From positions 48,337 to 112,336 of the forward strand of contig VGGV01000009.1 of NCBI GenBank assembly GCA_016868455.1: 64,000 nt of DNA. The letters are read 5' to 3'. The translations under genes and the position numbers were made by a program. Below the pieces are notes generated by a model, which saw only the letters and a program-made list of their open reading frames with translations, was not told the DNA's origin and did not search any database. This document shows positions 35,564 to 45,100 of this stretch, piece by piece. The stretch is from Bacteroidota bacterium (GTDB taxonomy: Bacteria; Bacteroidota; Bacteroidia; Chitinophagales; Chitinophagaceae). Each line of letters opens with the position of its first letter. Position 1 is the first letter of the stretch.

Positions 35564-35869
35564 ATGAAGAAAACGTTTGGCTGGTTCAGAAAAATTGCCT
35601 TTGCCGAAGGGGTATCCTTTATTGTATTACTCTTTATTGCCCTGCCGCTGAAATACTTTGCCAAAATGCCGATGGCGGTAACCATTTGCGGCAGCCTGCA
35701 CGGAGTATTTTTTGTAGCTTTTGCAGTACTGGCAAGAGAAGTAAAGGGTGAATACAAAAAAGATTTTAACTGGCTGGTAAAGGCCGGGCTCGCTTCCATC
35801 ATCCCTTTCGGCACATTTTATATGGACAGGCAATGGAGGAAGGAAGAGGCGAAAGCTGCTTCAGTGTGA
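35564..35869 (+). CDS. DUF3817 membrane protein
   Basis: A 101 residue protein with three hydrophobic segments. The pattern RKIAFAEGVSFIVLL, followed by KMPMAVTICGSLHGVFFV with its central His, is the hallmark of DUF3817, which also occurs as a domain in some transporters. The function is unknown. It follows the toxin gene by 12 bp on the same strand but need not be functionally tied to it. Confidence 0.88.
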   Translation: MKKTFGWFRKIAFAEGVSFIVLLFIALPLKYFAKMPMAVTICGSLHGVFFVAFAVLAREVKGEYKKDFNWLVKAGLASIIPFGTFYMDRQWRKEEAKAASV

Positions 35870-36472
35870 TTTTCCTGTTCCATTTTCATTTGAAATTGAG
35901 ATAAATTTGGGACAAGACATTACGCCAATTAACGAGTTGGCTGCAAATATTTATCCTGCGAATTCCTGGTATTCTATTCTTTATTTTGGCTTTCCTTGTA
36001 CTGACGACTTCCTGCGGACGTTACCGAATGATAAAGTATAATACATGAATTCTTGCATTTATTCGGCGCTCTAGACTTATATATCAGCCCATTTGACAAG
36101 AAAAAGCGAAGCATTAAAAGAAAAGCAGAAGTAATGAAACGTATCTAATGAAGTAATGGCATGTATATATCGCCAACTTGACTCTTTAAATATTTCTCCA
36201 TTTACAAATATTTGATTGGTTGGAATAACGAATTAGATGAAAGTACAAGGCAAAAAGTATTAGGAAAAGTAAAAGTTGTCAAGTATGAATATATCTGCAG
36301 CCAATCGAGTCAGGCAGGGGAATTGCACCCCTGCCTCCCCAGAGCTCCGATAGCTATCGGAACGTACTTGACAATCTCTCCGCCAGCCGGCGGGCTCTTC
36401 AGTCATTGAACCCATCCACCAGACCCGAACAGTTTAAGAACAAACATTTTTGTAATTTTAATTTGTTCCATT
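35870..36472. other. 603-bp stretch without a convincing gene; relic sequence and composite palindromes
   Basis: No ORF here looks like a real gene. Short open stretches such as ANSWYSILYFGFPCTDDF (near 35950) and GALDLYISPFDKKKRSIKRK (near 36065) lie in different frames with stops between, as in a decayed coding region. From 36310 come stacked palindromes: GGCAGGGG-AATTGCA-CCCCTGCC, the perfect TCCGATAGCTATCGGA at 36346-36361, and GCCAGCCGGCGGGC. The first half is more AT-rich than its neighbours. Confidence 0.5.
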
Positions 36473-36931
36473 ATGAAAAATTACTTCATTATAGGCGGGT
36501 TGATTTTTCTTACCGCCTGCGGCAGTAACAAAAAAGATGAGCCCGAAGCGGCAGAAACCGATACGGTGGACGCAGCATTTAACTGGGAGGCCTCGCTGAA
36601 CGACCGCACCGGGCAGATGGAAGTAATTAAAAAAGAGGAAGCAGGGCCTGATTCACTGACCGCCTCCGCTGTGATCGCTTTTCTATATAAGAAAAACCCC
36701 AATGTGCTGCTGCAGTTTGTAAAAATCTCCGGCGATACCCTGTATGTTTCTATTCCCGATGCCCATTACCTTACCCAGCAGATGGGCTCCACGGGGCCGC
36801 AACTGTATTTTGCCGAGGCGGTGTACAATCTTACCGAAATCCCCGGTATCCGCTATGTAAATTTTGATTTTGAAGAAGGCGACCATGCCTCACCGGCAGT
36901 ACTGGGCAGGGATGATTTCAAAAACCGGTAA
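36473..36931 (+). CDS. lipoprotein of unknown function
   Basis: A 152 residue protein with a lipoprotein signal (GGLIFLTACGS, Cys at residue 16) followed by an acidic disordered stretch (DEPEAAETDTVDAAF). The C-terminal 90 residues form a mixed alpha/beta domain with the segment LYVSIPDAHYLTQQMGSTGP. I do not recognise the family. It precedes the esterase gene by 14 bp on the same strand, so the two are probably co-transcribed. Confidence 0.7.
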   Translation: MKNYFIIGGLIFLTACGSNKKDEPEAAETDTVDAAFNWEASLNDRTGQMEVIKKEEAGPDSLTASAVIAFLYKKNPNVLLQFVKISGDTLYVSIPDAHYLTQQMGSTGPQLYFAEAVYNLTEIPGIRYVNFDFEEGDHASPAVLGRDDFKNR

Positions 36932-36945
36932 ACCCTTTACAGCCG

Positions 36946-37860
36946 ATGTATTTACGCCTTTTAGCTTTTTTATTATTGTTTACCTGCACTTATGCAGCAG
37001 GGCAATTGCCGCAGGTAAGCAGCGGCCGTTTACAGCGCCATGAAAATTTTGCCTCCCGCTATGTAAGTCCCCGCCATGTGGATGTTGGGTTGCCCGGGGG
37101 TTACAACCAAAGTAAAAAATACAGTGTCTTGTATATGCATGACGGGCAGATGTTGTTTGACAGTGCCGCCACCTGGAACAAACAGGCCTGGGATGCTGAT
37201 GATGTGATAACCGGCCTGAAGCAGCAAAATAAGATACAGGACGTAATGGTGGTGGGCATCTGGAACAGCGGCACCACCCGGCACAGCGACTATTTTCCGC
37301 AAAAACCTTTTGATAGCCTTACTGCAGAAGAAAAGGAAAGGATTTACGCAGCTGCCCGCAATAACGGTGCTGCCGTTTTCGGCGAACAAAAAATTAACTC
37401 GGCCAATTACCTGCGCTTCCTGGTATGGGAACTGAAACCTTTTATTGACAAAACTTACTCCACCCGCAGCGGAAGAAAGAACACCTTTGTTGCCGGCAGC
37501 AGTATGGGCGGCCTGATTTCCATTTATGCCCTTTGTGAGTATCCCAAAGTGTTTGGCGGCGGCGCCTGTCTTTTCACGCATTGGCCCGGTATTTTCAGTA
37601 TGGATAATAACCCGGTACCGGATGCTTTCTTCCGTTACCTGCAGCAGCACCTTCCATCGCCCAAAAAGCACAGGATATATTTTGACTACGGCACCGCCAC
37701 GCTGGATGCCCTGTATCCTCCTTTGCAGAAAAGAGTTGATGAGATCATGAAGGCAAAAAGGTTTACCGCCCTCAACTGGATGACCCGTGAATTCCCCGGC
37801 GAAGAACACAGCGAGGTTGCATGGAAAAAGAGGTTACACATTCCGCTTCTCTTCCTGTGA
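36946..37860 (+). CDS. exported alpha/beta-hydrolase, esterase D / Fes type
   Basis: A 304 residue secreted hydrolase (signal LLAFLLLFTCTYAAGQ). The nucleophile elbow GSSMGG carries the catalytic Ser (about residue 187), with YMHDGQMLF and the DVMVVGIWNSG strand ahead as in enterochelin-esterase-like enzymes. The late EEHSEVAW segment supplies the catalytic His. Such enzymes cut ester bonds of siderophores, feruloyl sugars or S-formylglutathione; the substrate here is unknown. Confidence 0.88.
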   Translation: MYLRLLAFLLLFTCTYAAGQLPQVSSGRLQRHENFASRYVSPRHVDVGLPGGYNQSKKYSVLYMHDGQMLFDSAATWNKQAWDADDVITGLKQQNKIQDVMVVGIWNSGTTRHSDYFPQKPFDSLTAEEKERIYAAARNNGAAVFGEQKINSANYLRFLVWELKPFIDKTYSTRSGRKNTFVAGSSMGGLISIYALCEYPKVFGGGACLFTHWPGIFSMDNNPVPDAFFRYLQQHLPSPKKHRIYFDYGTATLDALYPPLQKRVDEIMKAKRFTALNWMTREFPGEEHSEVAWKKRLHIPLLFL

Positions 37861-37873
37861 GCCAAATAAAAAA

Positions 37874-37892
37874 GGCAACCCTGCCGGTTGCC
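37874..37892 (-). terminator. Rho-independent terminator after the cytochrome gene
   Basis: On the minus strand GGCAACC-GGCAG-GGTTGCC is followed by TTTTTTATTT. It ends the c-type cytochrome gene and lies between it and the convergent esterase gene. Confidence 0.85.
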
Positions 37893-37916
37893 CTCATTCA
37901 CAAAAATCATTCATTA

Positions 37917-38870
37917 TTATTTGGGATACTTCTCTACTTTATTTCTAATGGGTTTTACGGTACGCAAATAAGCATATATGGCTTTCAGGTCATCTTCCTT
38001 CATTTTACCATACATGTTCCATGGCATGATTGTATTGGCCCTGCCGGGGTATTTATTCACCACTTCATCCGATGAATTGTTTTTAAACTTGCTGAGAAAC
38101 ATTTCTTCTGTCCACCCGCCGATGCCGGTGGCAGTATCAGGTGTAATATTGGATACTGCAACTTTAAACATAGGGGTTTCAAATACAAAACCGCCTGCAA
38201 AAACTTTAGACCTATCAGGCCCCTGCGGCCCCATTGGCGTATGGCATTCGGAGCAAACAGCAGCGTTCACCAGGTATGCGCCATATTGTACTTTGTCCGA
38301 CGGGTCGGGCATGGTGTTATTATCCAGGTTGCCATCCGGCAGCGACCCCATCATACTCATGGGTATTCCCAGTTTTCTCGGTGCTGTGGTACGTTCTATT
38401 GGCTTCAGGCTGCGGATATATGCCACGATGGAAAGAATATCATTCTTGGTCATTTTGCTGTAATGGTGATATGGCATGATAGGGAAAAGCGTATCGCCTT
38501 TTTTGTTCACCCCTCTTGTAATAGCTCTTATCAATTCTTCATCTGTCCAGTCTTTGAGTGCAAAGGGAGTGATGTTCGGCGGGGTTACTTCTCCCGGAAT
38601 TCCTTCCGCTTTTCCAAAGGGAAAACCTGCGCCTCCGCCTTCTGTACCGGGCACCAAAGGCATTGAGAATTTACCGGTATCCCTGATACTGTGGCAGTCC
38701 ATACACTAGGCAACATAATGGGCCAGGTATTCACCACGGGCTAAAACTTGTTTTACTGAATCTTCGGAGCTGATGGAAGTTACTTCGGTCTTCTTTCCCT
38801 TGCAGGAAGAAATGTAAACGGCAGCTGCTACCATTATGGCAAGTGCTGCCAGTGCAACGATCATTTTCAT
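37917..38870 (-). pseudogene. diheme c-type cytochrome lipoprotein interrupted by an amber codon
   Basis: The frame begins at ATG 38870 with a lipoprotein-type signal (LAAMVAAAVYISSC-like, Cys about residue 23) and runs to 37917, broken only by TAG at 38706-38708 (codon 55). The stop sits one codon before the first heme site CMDCH, in HYVA-stop-CMDCHS. A second heme site CSECH follows near residue 210. Distal ligands lie in IMPYHHYSKM and IMPWNMYGKM. Without readthrough no heme protein is made from the start; an internal Met start at 38702 would lack export. Such diheme cytochromes donate electrons in the periplasm. Confidence 0.8.
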
Positions 38871-38934
38871 TGTTAGTTTTAGTTTAAGTTTTTGGCCGCA
38901 AAGGATAGAAAAATAATACGAAATACCCCAAGTC

Positions 38935-40140
38935 TCAGTTCAGCACATAGCCAAGATTAAAGGTGAGGGGGATCTTTACCCCGTCATTTTCTGGAAAAAT
39001 ATTGCCGTTGGAATAATGGGCAATGCGTATCCCTGCATGGAGCTTTTTGTTTTTGCCGGTAAAGACGCCAATGCCCATAAAATCATGAAACGTAAACTTT
39101 CTGCCCAGCGGCACATTGTCCACATTGGTTTTGTAAATATAGGTGGGGCCTGCCACGGAATACTCAAAGAATATATCTGTTGTTTTGGTACGAATGGCAT
39201 TGAAGCGGAAAACAGGATTGAGTGAGACGGTAAACAAATTTTCCTTTTGATCCCGGCTTTTCCAGATACCGGTATGCACCGCCCAGTCCATGGCAAAAAC
39301 TTTACGGGCATGAAAAATGTTACGCTGATAGCTGATTGAAAAGCCTTGTTTGATATGAGCGTCGCCGCCCCAGAAAACAGGAACAGGGCCTTTTGACAGC
39401 GCATTATTTACACCATAACCCAATGCATGGGTGGTGTGGCCCGCAAGGATGAACTGTTTGGGAAAATGATAGCCGCTTGCTGCGTTGCGTTCTGTTTTTT
39501 CTTTTGAAAGCGGACGAAGGTTGTAATTGAACCCGCCCGCTATAAATAATGTGGGGGGCTGTTTTGTTTTTTTATGCTCCGGCGACCAGGCTGTGCTTAT
39601 CTGCAGGTCCCATTTTTTGTTTAAATGATATTGAATGGCGCCTCCAAACAAACCGGTGCCGTAATTGGCATTTTTTACTACAGGTATGCCATTGATCTCA
39701 AACCCATTCCGGGTGATGACGCCAAGGCCTGCTTCTGCCGTAACAGAAACCTTTTTGCCAACCGGTAAATGACCCTCCAGGGTAAGGCCTGCAATATTCA
39801 TCCATACCGAATGGGTTTGCCGGTCGCCTTTTACATTTTTATACTGCACCCAGTTTACGGGCCGCATATAGGTAATTCTCGCCGATAAATACTTATTGAT
39901 AGGACAGCCATATAAAACAATACGGACAGCAGTATGCGGAACTGACACTGCATCCACTGTAAAACCCGGCTCCAGTTGGGCAGCGGAGAACGGATAATTG
40001 ATGCTCCCGATATTAACCCCGAAATAAGCGTTCTTTAGCCCTGCAGGATATTGTGTACGCTTATCCTGTGCTGCAATGGTAAAACATTGCAGCAAAAAAA
40101 ATATGCCGAGAAGCCTGTTGGCTGTTGGTTTCCTGTTCAT
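38935..40140 (-). CDS. outer-membrane acyloxyacyl hydrolase (PagL-like lipid A deacylase) with extra N-terminal barrel half
   Basis: A 401 residue exported protein (signal LLGIFFLLQCFTIAAQ) made of amphipathic beta strands. The last 190 residues resemble PagL lipid A 3-O-deacylase: IFFEYSVAGPTYIY, then FTFHDFMGIGVFTG and the catalytic AHYSNGNIFPENDGV with the His-Ser pair. PagL itself is less than half this length. The first half (residues 35-200) also looks like a small barrel or beta domain, so this is a longer fused form. It would trim acyl chains of LPS. Confidence 0.8.
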   Translation of the reverse strand: MNRKPTANRLLGIFFLLQCFTIAAQDKRTQYPAGLKNAYFGVNIGSINYPFSAAQLEPGFTVDAVSVPHTAVRIVLYGCPINKYLSARITYMRPVNWVQYKNVKGDRQTHSVWMNIAGLTLEGHLPVGKKVSVTAEAGLGVITRNGFEINGIPVVKNANYGTGLFGGAIQYHLNKKWDLQISTAWSPEHKKTKQPPTLFIAGGFNYNLRPLSKEKTERNAASGYHFPKQFILAGHTTHALGYGVNNALSKGPVPVFWGGDAHIKQGFSISYQRNIFHARKVFAMDWAVHTGIWKSRDQKENLFTVSLNPVFRFNAIRTKTTDIFFEYSVAGPTYIYKTNVDNVPLGRKFTFHDFMGIGVFTGKNKKLHAGIRIAHYSNGNIFPENDGVKIPLTFNLGYVLN

Positions 40141-40179
40141 GTATTCATAAGGCTGACATGCAAAAATAACAGATTGGCA

Positions 40180-40724
40180 TTACCTGACGGGAAGTTTCCA
40201 CTTCTGCCGGGTTACTTCCATTACCATCGGCTGCAGTGAAGGAACTTCAGCAAGGCTGAGCCTTTGGCGGATCTCAGGATTCAAATCATGCAGGTGGATG
40301 CGCCGGCTGAGGGGTATTTCAATATAGCGGTACACATCATCGGCGGGATGACTGAAGCGGATAAAAAGGTCGTTGTTGTTTTCCGGGTTGTACCGGCAGT
40401 AATTATACCGCACAAGGTAAAGCCCCTCTGCAAAATGAAATACCGTATCAAATGCGTACCAGTGGTGCATTTTTATTTTTTGCTTACGGTATTGTACAAA
40501 GTCATCAAAGTATAAAAACCGGCAGCTGTCATGGGTGTCCATCCCGGTTCCATATATGGTATCAATAATCGGTTTTTTTTATCTGCCAGCACCGGGTTCA
40601 GCTGCCGGAACTCGGCGGCGGTTACATCCGTTTTCAGCAAAATCATTCCGCTGCAGACCCAGGGGCAGTGCTGGACCTGCAGTAAAGCAGGGAAAAACAG
40701 TGAAACAATGAGTAAATATTTCAT
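40180..40724 (-). pseudogene. small exported protein with a frameshift in an A8 run
   Basis: The ORF starting at 40724 has a signal peptide (YLLIVSLFFPALLQVQHC) and reads to LNPVLADKK. A run of eight A on the minus strand (40572-40579) shifts it out of frame. With one more A it continues as KPIIDTIYGTGMDTH into the frame that ends at 40180 (RFLYFDDFVQYRKQK to KLPVR). The repaired product has about 180 residues and no recognised family. It may be a real gene hit by an assembly error, or one expressed by slippage. Confidence 0.65.
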
Positions 40725-40811
40725 ACTGATTCCGGATATAAAAATAGGATGAGTTAGTTGTACAGCCGTAATTAATTTATTGTTGTAAATTCAGCAGATA
40801 AATTAACTGCC

Positions 40812-42134
40812 TTGTTAAAAAAACGGTGCATGGTATGCCGGCTTCTTATTCCTTTTCTGGTGCTCTCCTCCAGTGTGCTGGCTGCACAAACTAAAGAACA
40901 GGTATTGCATCACCTGAATCAGCTGCTTGTTACAACCGTAATGGATGACCTGTTTACCCCGCCGGTTGCCGCCCGTATTTATACTTATCCCAATATTGCA
41001 TTTTATGAATGTATCCGCCACGAAGACCCTGCCTTACTGCCTCTGGCTGGAAAACTGAATGGGCTGGCACCACCGCCGCCGGAAAAAAAGGTGGCCTGCG
41101 ATTATTTTATAGCAGCCTGCATTGCTTTTTCCCTCACCGGCGAAAGCCTTGTGGGCTCCGAGTACAAAATAAAGGACTGGCGGGAGGTTTTTCTTGATTC
41201 GCTGAAAAAAATAACGGAACCGGGCTTGCTGTCGGCTTCTTTTGAATATGGGAATAAAGTAGCCGGCGCTATTACCGCCTGGTACAAAAAAGACCATTAT
41301 TCTGAAACAAGGGCGATGATGCGTTATGTGGCATCCGGCAAGCCAGGTAAATGGCAGCCCACCCCTGTTGATTTTGCACCGGGGCTGGAGCCTCATTGGA
41401 AATCCATCAGGCCGATGACACTTAAGACAGCGGGACAGTTTTCTCCCGCAAAAAAACTAAGCTACAGCATGGCAAAACAGTCGCTGTTCTATAAAAATGT
41501 AATGGAAGTGTATGAGACCGGGAAAAAATCTGACAGCTTAAAAAAGGCCATTGCTTACTATTGGGATGACAATCCGAATATCTCGGTTGAACAAGGACAT
41601 TTCAATTATTTCATTCATAAAATATCTCCAGCCGGCCATTGGATTATGCTTACCCGGCAGGTTTGTATAGACAAAGAAATTCCTGTTACAAGGTCTTCGC
41701 AGGCCTATACACTTGCTGCTATCAGTATGTTCGACGGTTTTATATCATGCTGGCATGAAAAATATACTACAGAACTGATACGTCCGGTAACAGTTATCAA
41801 CCGCTACATTGATGAAAAATGGGAACCGCTGATACAAACTCCCCCTTTCCCGGAATTTACCAGCGGGCATGCTGTTATTTCTTCGGCTGCTGCCACGGTA
41901 CTCACAGCGTTGTTTGGCGATAATTATTCTTTCACAGATAATACAGAAGTTCCATTTGGTATTCCGGCCCGGACATTTCCTTCTTTTTTAACTGCTTCGG
42001 AAGAATGCGCCTGGAGCCGGGTGTACGGCGGCATTCATTATCCGGAAACCGCAAGGATCAGCATAGAGCAGGGGATAAAGATTGGCCGGTATGTATTACA
42101 AACCTGTTTGCCTTCCCCTGGCAAATTAAAATAA
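40812..42134 (+). CDS. vanadium-dependent haloperoxidase / PAP2-like exported protein
   Basis: A 440 residue exported protein of the vanadate haloperoxidase-acid phosphatase superfamily. The vanadate/phosphate-binding set is visible: K-x6-RP in KYTTELIRP, PEFTSGHA with the acid-base His, and SRVYGGIHYPE with the arginine and the axial histidine. Such proteins oxidise halides with H2O2 or act as phosphatases. The start is TTG at 40812, giving a basic head before the signal helix; an ATG at 40830 would also work. The VCBS gene follows by 6 bp, a pairing seen in Bacteroidota. Confidence 0.88.
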   Translation: MLKKRCMVCRLLIPFLVLSSSVLAAQTKEQVLHHLNQLLVTTVMDDLFTPPVAARIYTYPNIAFYECIRHEDPALLPLAGKLNGLAPPPPEKKVACDYFIAACIAFSLTGESLVGSEYKIKDWREVFLDSLKKITEPGLLSASFEYGNKVAGAITAWYKKDHYSETRAMMRYVASGKPGKWQPTPVDFAPGLEPHWKSIRPMTLKTAGQFSPAKKLSYSMAKQSLFYKNVMEVYETGKKSDSLKKAIAYYWDDNPNISVEQGHFNYFIHKISPAGHWIMLTRQVCIDKEIPVTRSSQAYTLAAISMFDGFISCWHEKYTTELIRPVTVINRYIDEKWEPLIQTPPFPEFTSGHAVISSAAATVLTALFGDNYSFTDNTEVPFGIPARTFPSFLTASEECAWSRVYGGIHYPETARISIEQGIKIGRYVLQTCLPSPGKLK

Positions 42135-42140
42135 GAAACC

Positions 42141-45100
42141 ATGAAGAAATCCGGTATGATTGTGCTGGTCTATTTTTGGGCTGCTGCGGGGATTATAGCA
42201 CAGGATAAAAAACTGTTTACAACAATGCCGTCATCACATACCGGCATTACCTTCAACAATCAGTTATATGAAGATGATAATATAAATTTTTATAGTTACG
42301 GTTATTTATACAATGGCGGTGGGGTGGCCATCGGTGATATTAACAATGACGGTCTGCCGGATATTTATTTTTCTTCGACGACGGGTTTTAATAAACTGTA
42401 TCTGAATCTCGGTAATCTGCAGTTCAGGGATATTACAGATGCCGCCGGCGTAAGCGGGGAACTGGGTGTTAAATCGGGGGTGAACATGGTTGATATAAAT
42501 AACGACGGGTGGCTGGATATTGTAGCCTCCCGTGCCGGACCATTTCAGCCGCAGTTTCGCCGGAAACTGGTTTATGTAAATAACGGCAACCTCACTTTTA
42601 CAGATAAGGCGAAAGAAATTGGGCTTGATGATGCCAGTTTCACCACGCAAACTTATTTTTTTGACCATGATAAAGACGGGGATATGGATGCCCTTCTTAT
42701 CAATCATCCCATATCCTTCAACAACACCATGGTGCTGAACGGCAAAATGGTAAACGGCAAACTGGTGATTATTGATGATACTGCCCGTGTGTATGTGAGC
42801 CACCGCCTGTATGAAAACCGGAACGGCCGATTTGTTGACGTTAGTAAAAAAGCGGGAATAAGCACCTACGCATTTGGGTTAAGTGCCGGCATAGCCGATT
42901 TTAATGACGACGGCTGGCCGGATATTTATATCGCCAATGATTTCCGGAAACCGGATTACCTGTACATTAATAACCGTAATGGCACCTTCTCTGAAAAGCT
43001 GGCGGATTATTTTCAGCATATCTCCCTTTCTTCGATGGGCATGGATATTAATGACCTGAACAATGACGGGTTGCAAGATGTGTTTGTGGCCGATATGGCG
43101 CTGGAAGACCCGGTAAGACAAAAAACACTATTTGTACAAAACCAGCATTACGACCGTTTTCAGTTAATGGTACAGTTTGGGCTCTATTACCAGTACCCTC
43201 ATAATGTATTGCAATTAAATATGGGTAATGGCACATTCAGTGAAATTGCCTACTTTGCCGGTGTGGCGGAGACAGACTGGAGCTGGGCACCCCTCATTGC
43301 TGATTTTGATAACGACGGCTGGAAGGATATGTACATCACCAACGGGTTTCGCCGGGATATCACCGACTGGGATTATAAAGAATTTTTTGTTGACTCCATT
43401 AACACCCGGCTGGTAAAAGGGCAGAAAGTAACCCTTGCTGAATTGTACAGCAAAATCCCATCGCAGAAAACCGCTAATTACTTCTACCGCAACAACGGCA
43501 GTTTACGGTTTGATAATTATTCAGAACAATGGAGCGATGCACCTCCATCTTTCTCCAACGGCGCTGTGTATGCCGACCTTGACAACGACGGCGACCTGGA
43601 TATGGTGGTCAATAACATACATGACGAAGCTTTTATTCTGCGCAATAACCTCAATGAAACAAATCCCGGCCGTTTTCTCCGTTTCCGTTTCTATAAAAGC
43701 AGGCATTTGAAACAGGAACTGTATGGAACAACGGTAAAACTGACAGACGAAAAAGGGAACCTGCAGTTTCAGTGTTACGACCCGCAGCGGGGCTTTATGT
43801 CATCACATGAGCATGTATTACATTTTGGCACGGGGGCAAATACGGTAATGGCAAAAGCAGAAATTATATTCCCTTCCGGTAAAATGATAACCCTGTATAA
43901 TGTAACAGCAGGACAGGCGCTTACGCTGTATGAAAGCGATGCAATGCAAACGATGGCTCCGCCGGAAAAAAAACCGCCGCTGTTTAAAGAAACCGCAACC
44001 CCGCAAAAATTTACCTTTCGGCACATAGAAAATGATTTCATTGATTTTAAGAGAGAACCGCTGATTCCCTATAAATGCAGCCGAAAAGGCCCTTATTACG
44101 CCAAAGCAGATGTGAACGGCGATGGCAGAGAGGATATTTACATTGGCGGTGCAGCCGGCAGCGAAGGATCACTGATGCTGCAGAATGCAGAAGGAAGTTT
44201 TGTAAAAAAACCTCAGCCTGCCTTTACAAAGGATAAAGCATTTGAAGACGGCGGCTCTGTTTTTTTTGATGCCGATGGCGATAAAGATAATGATCTGTAT
44301 GTGGTAAGCGGCGGTGCACAGTTTACTGCAGGCAGCACCCTGTACCAGGACAGGTTGTACCTGAATGACGGAAAAGGAAATTTTATCCGCTCCGTTAAGG
44401 GCCTTCCAAAAGACATTAATAACGGCTCCTGTGTAATTGCTCTTGACTTTGACGGAGACGGCGATTTGGATTTGTTTGTCGGTGGCGGGGTAAAGCCGGG
44501 AAAATTTCCTCAGCATGACAACAATATGCTGCTGCAAAACAATAAAGGCATTTTTACCGATGTAACGCTTAGCTATGCTCCCGGGCTGAAGAATACCGGC
44601 ATCGTAAACTATGCGGCCTGGGGCGATGTGAACGGAGACGGGCAAAATGAACTGGTGCTGGCAGGCGAATGGATGCCTGTCATGATCTTTAAGACCGATG
44701 CCGAAAAACTCATGTCGTTTAATGCCCCTGTAACAATGAGCAGAAGCGGCAGTGCCACTGTCACCAACCTGAACGCCATTACAGGCTGGTGGAATGTTGT
44801 TTTATTGAATGATATAGATAATGATGGGGATCTTGACATACTGGCCGGTAACCGCGGCACCAATTCCCGTATCGGCGCTTCGCCGGAAAGACCCTGCACG
44901 GTTTATGCAAAAGATTTTGACGGCAATGGCAGCTATGATGCTGTGCTTGGTTATTATATCGGCGATAAATGTTATCCCATGTACCACCGCGACCAGCTGA
45001 TTGATCAAATGCCGTTCATGAGAAAAAAGTTTTACCGCTACCACCTGTATGCCGGTAAAACGATGGATGAGATCTTCACCCCGGAACAAATAACCGGCAT

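Noticed and set aside
37030..37809. 259-codon open frame opposite the esterase gene
   Set aside because: Antisense to a clear alpha/beta-hydrolase with catalytic motifs; composition is that of a reversed coding frame.
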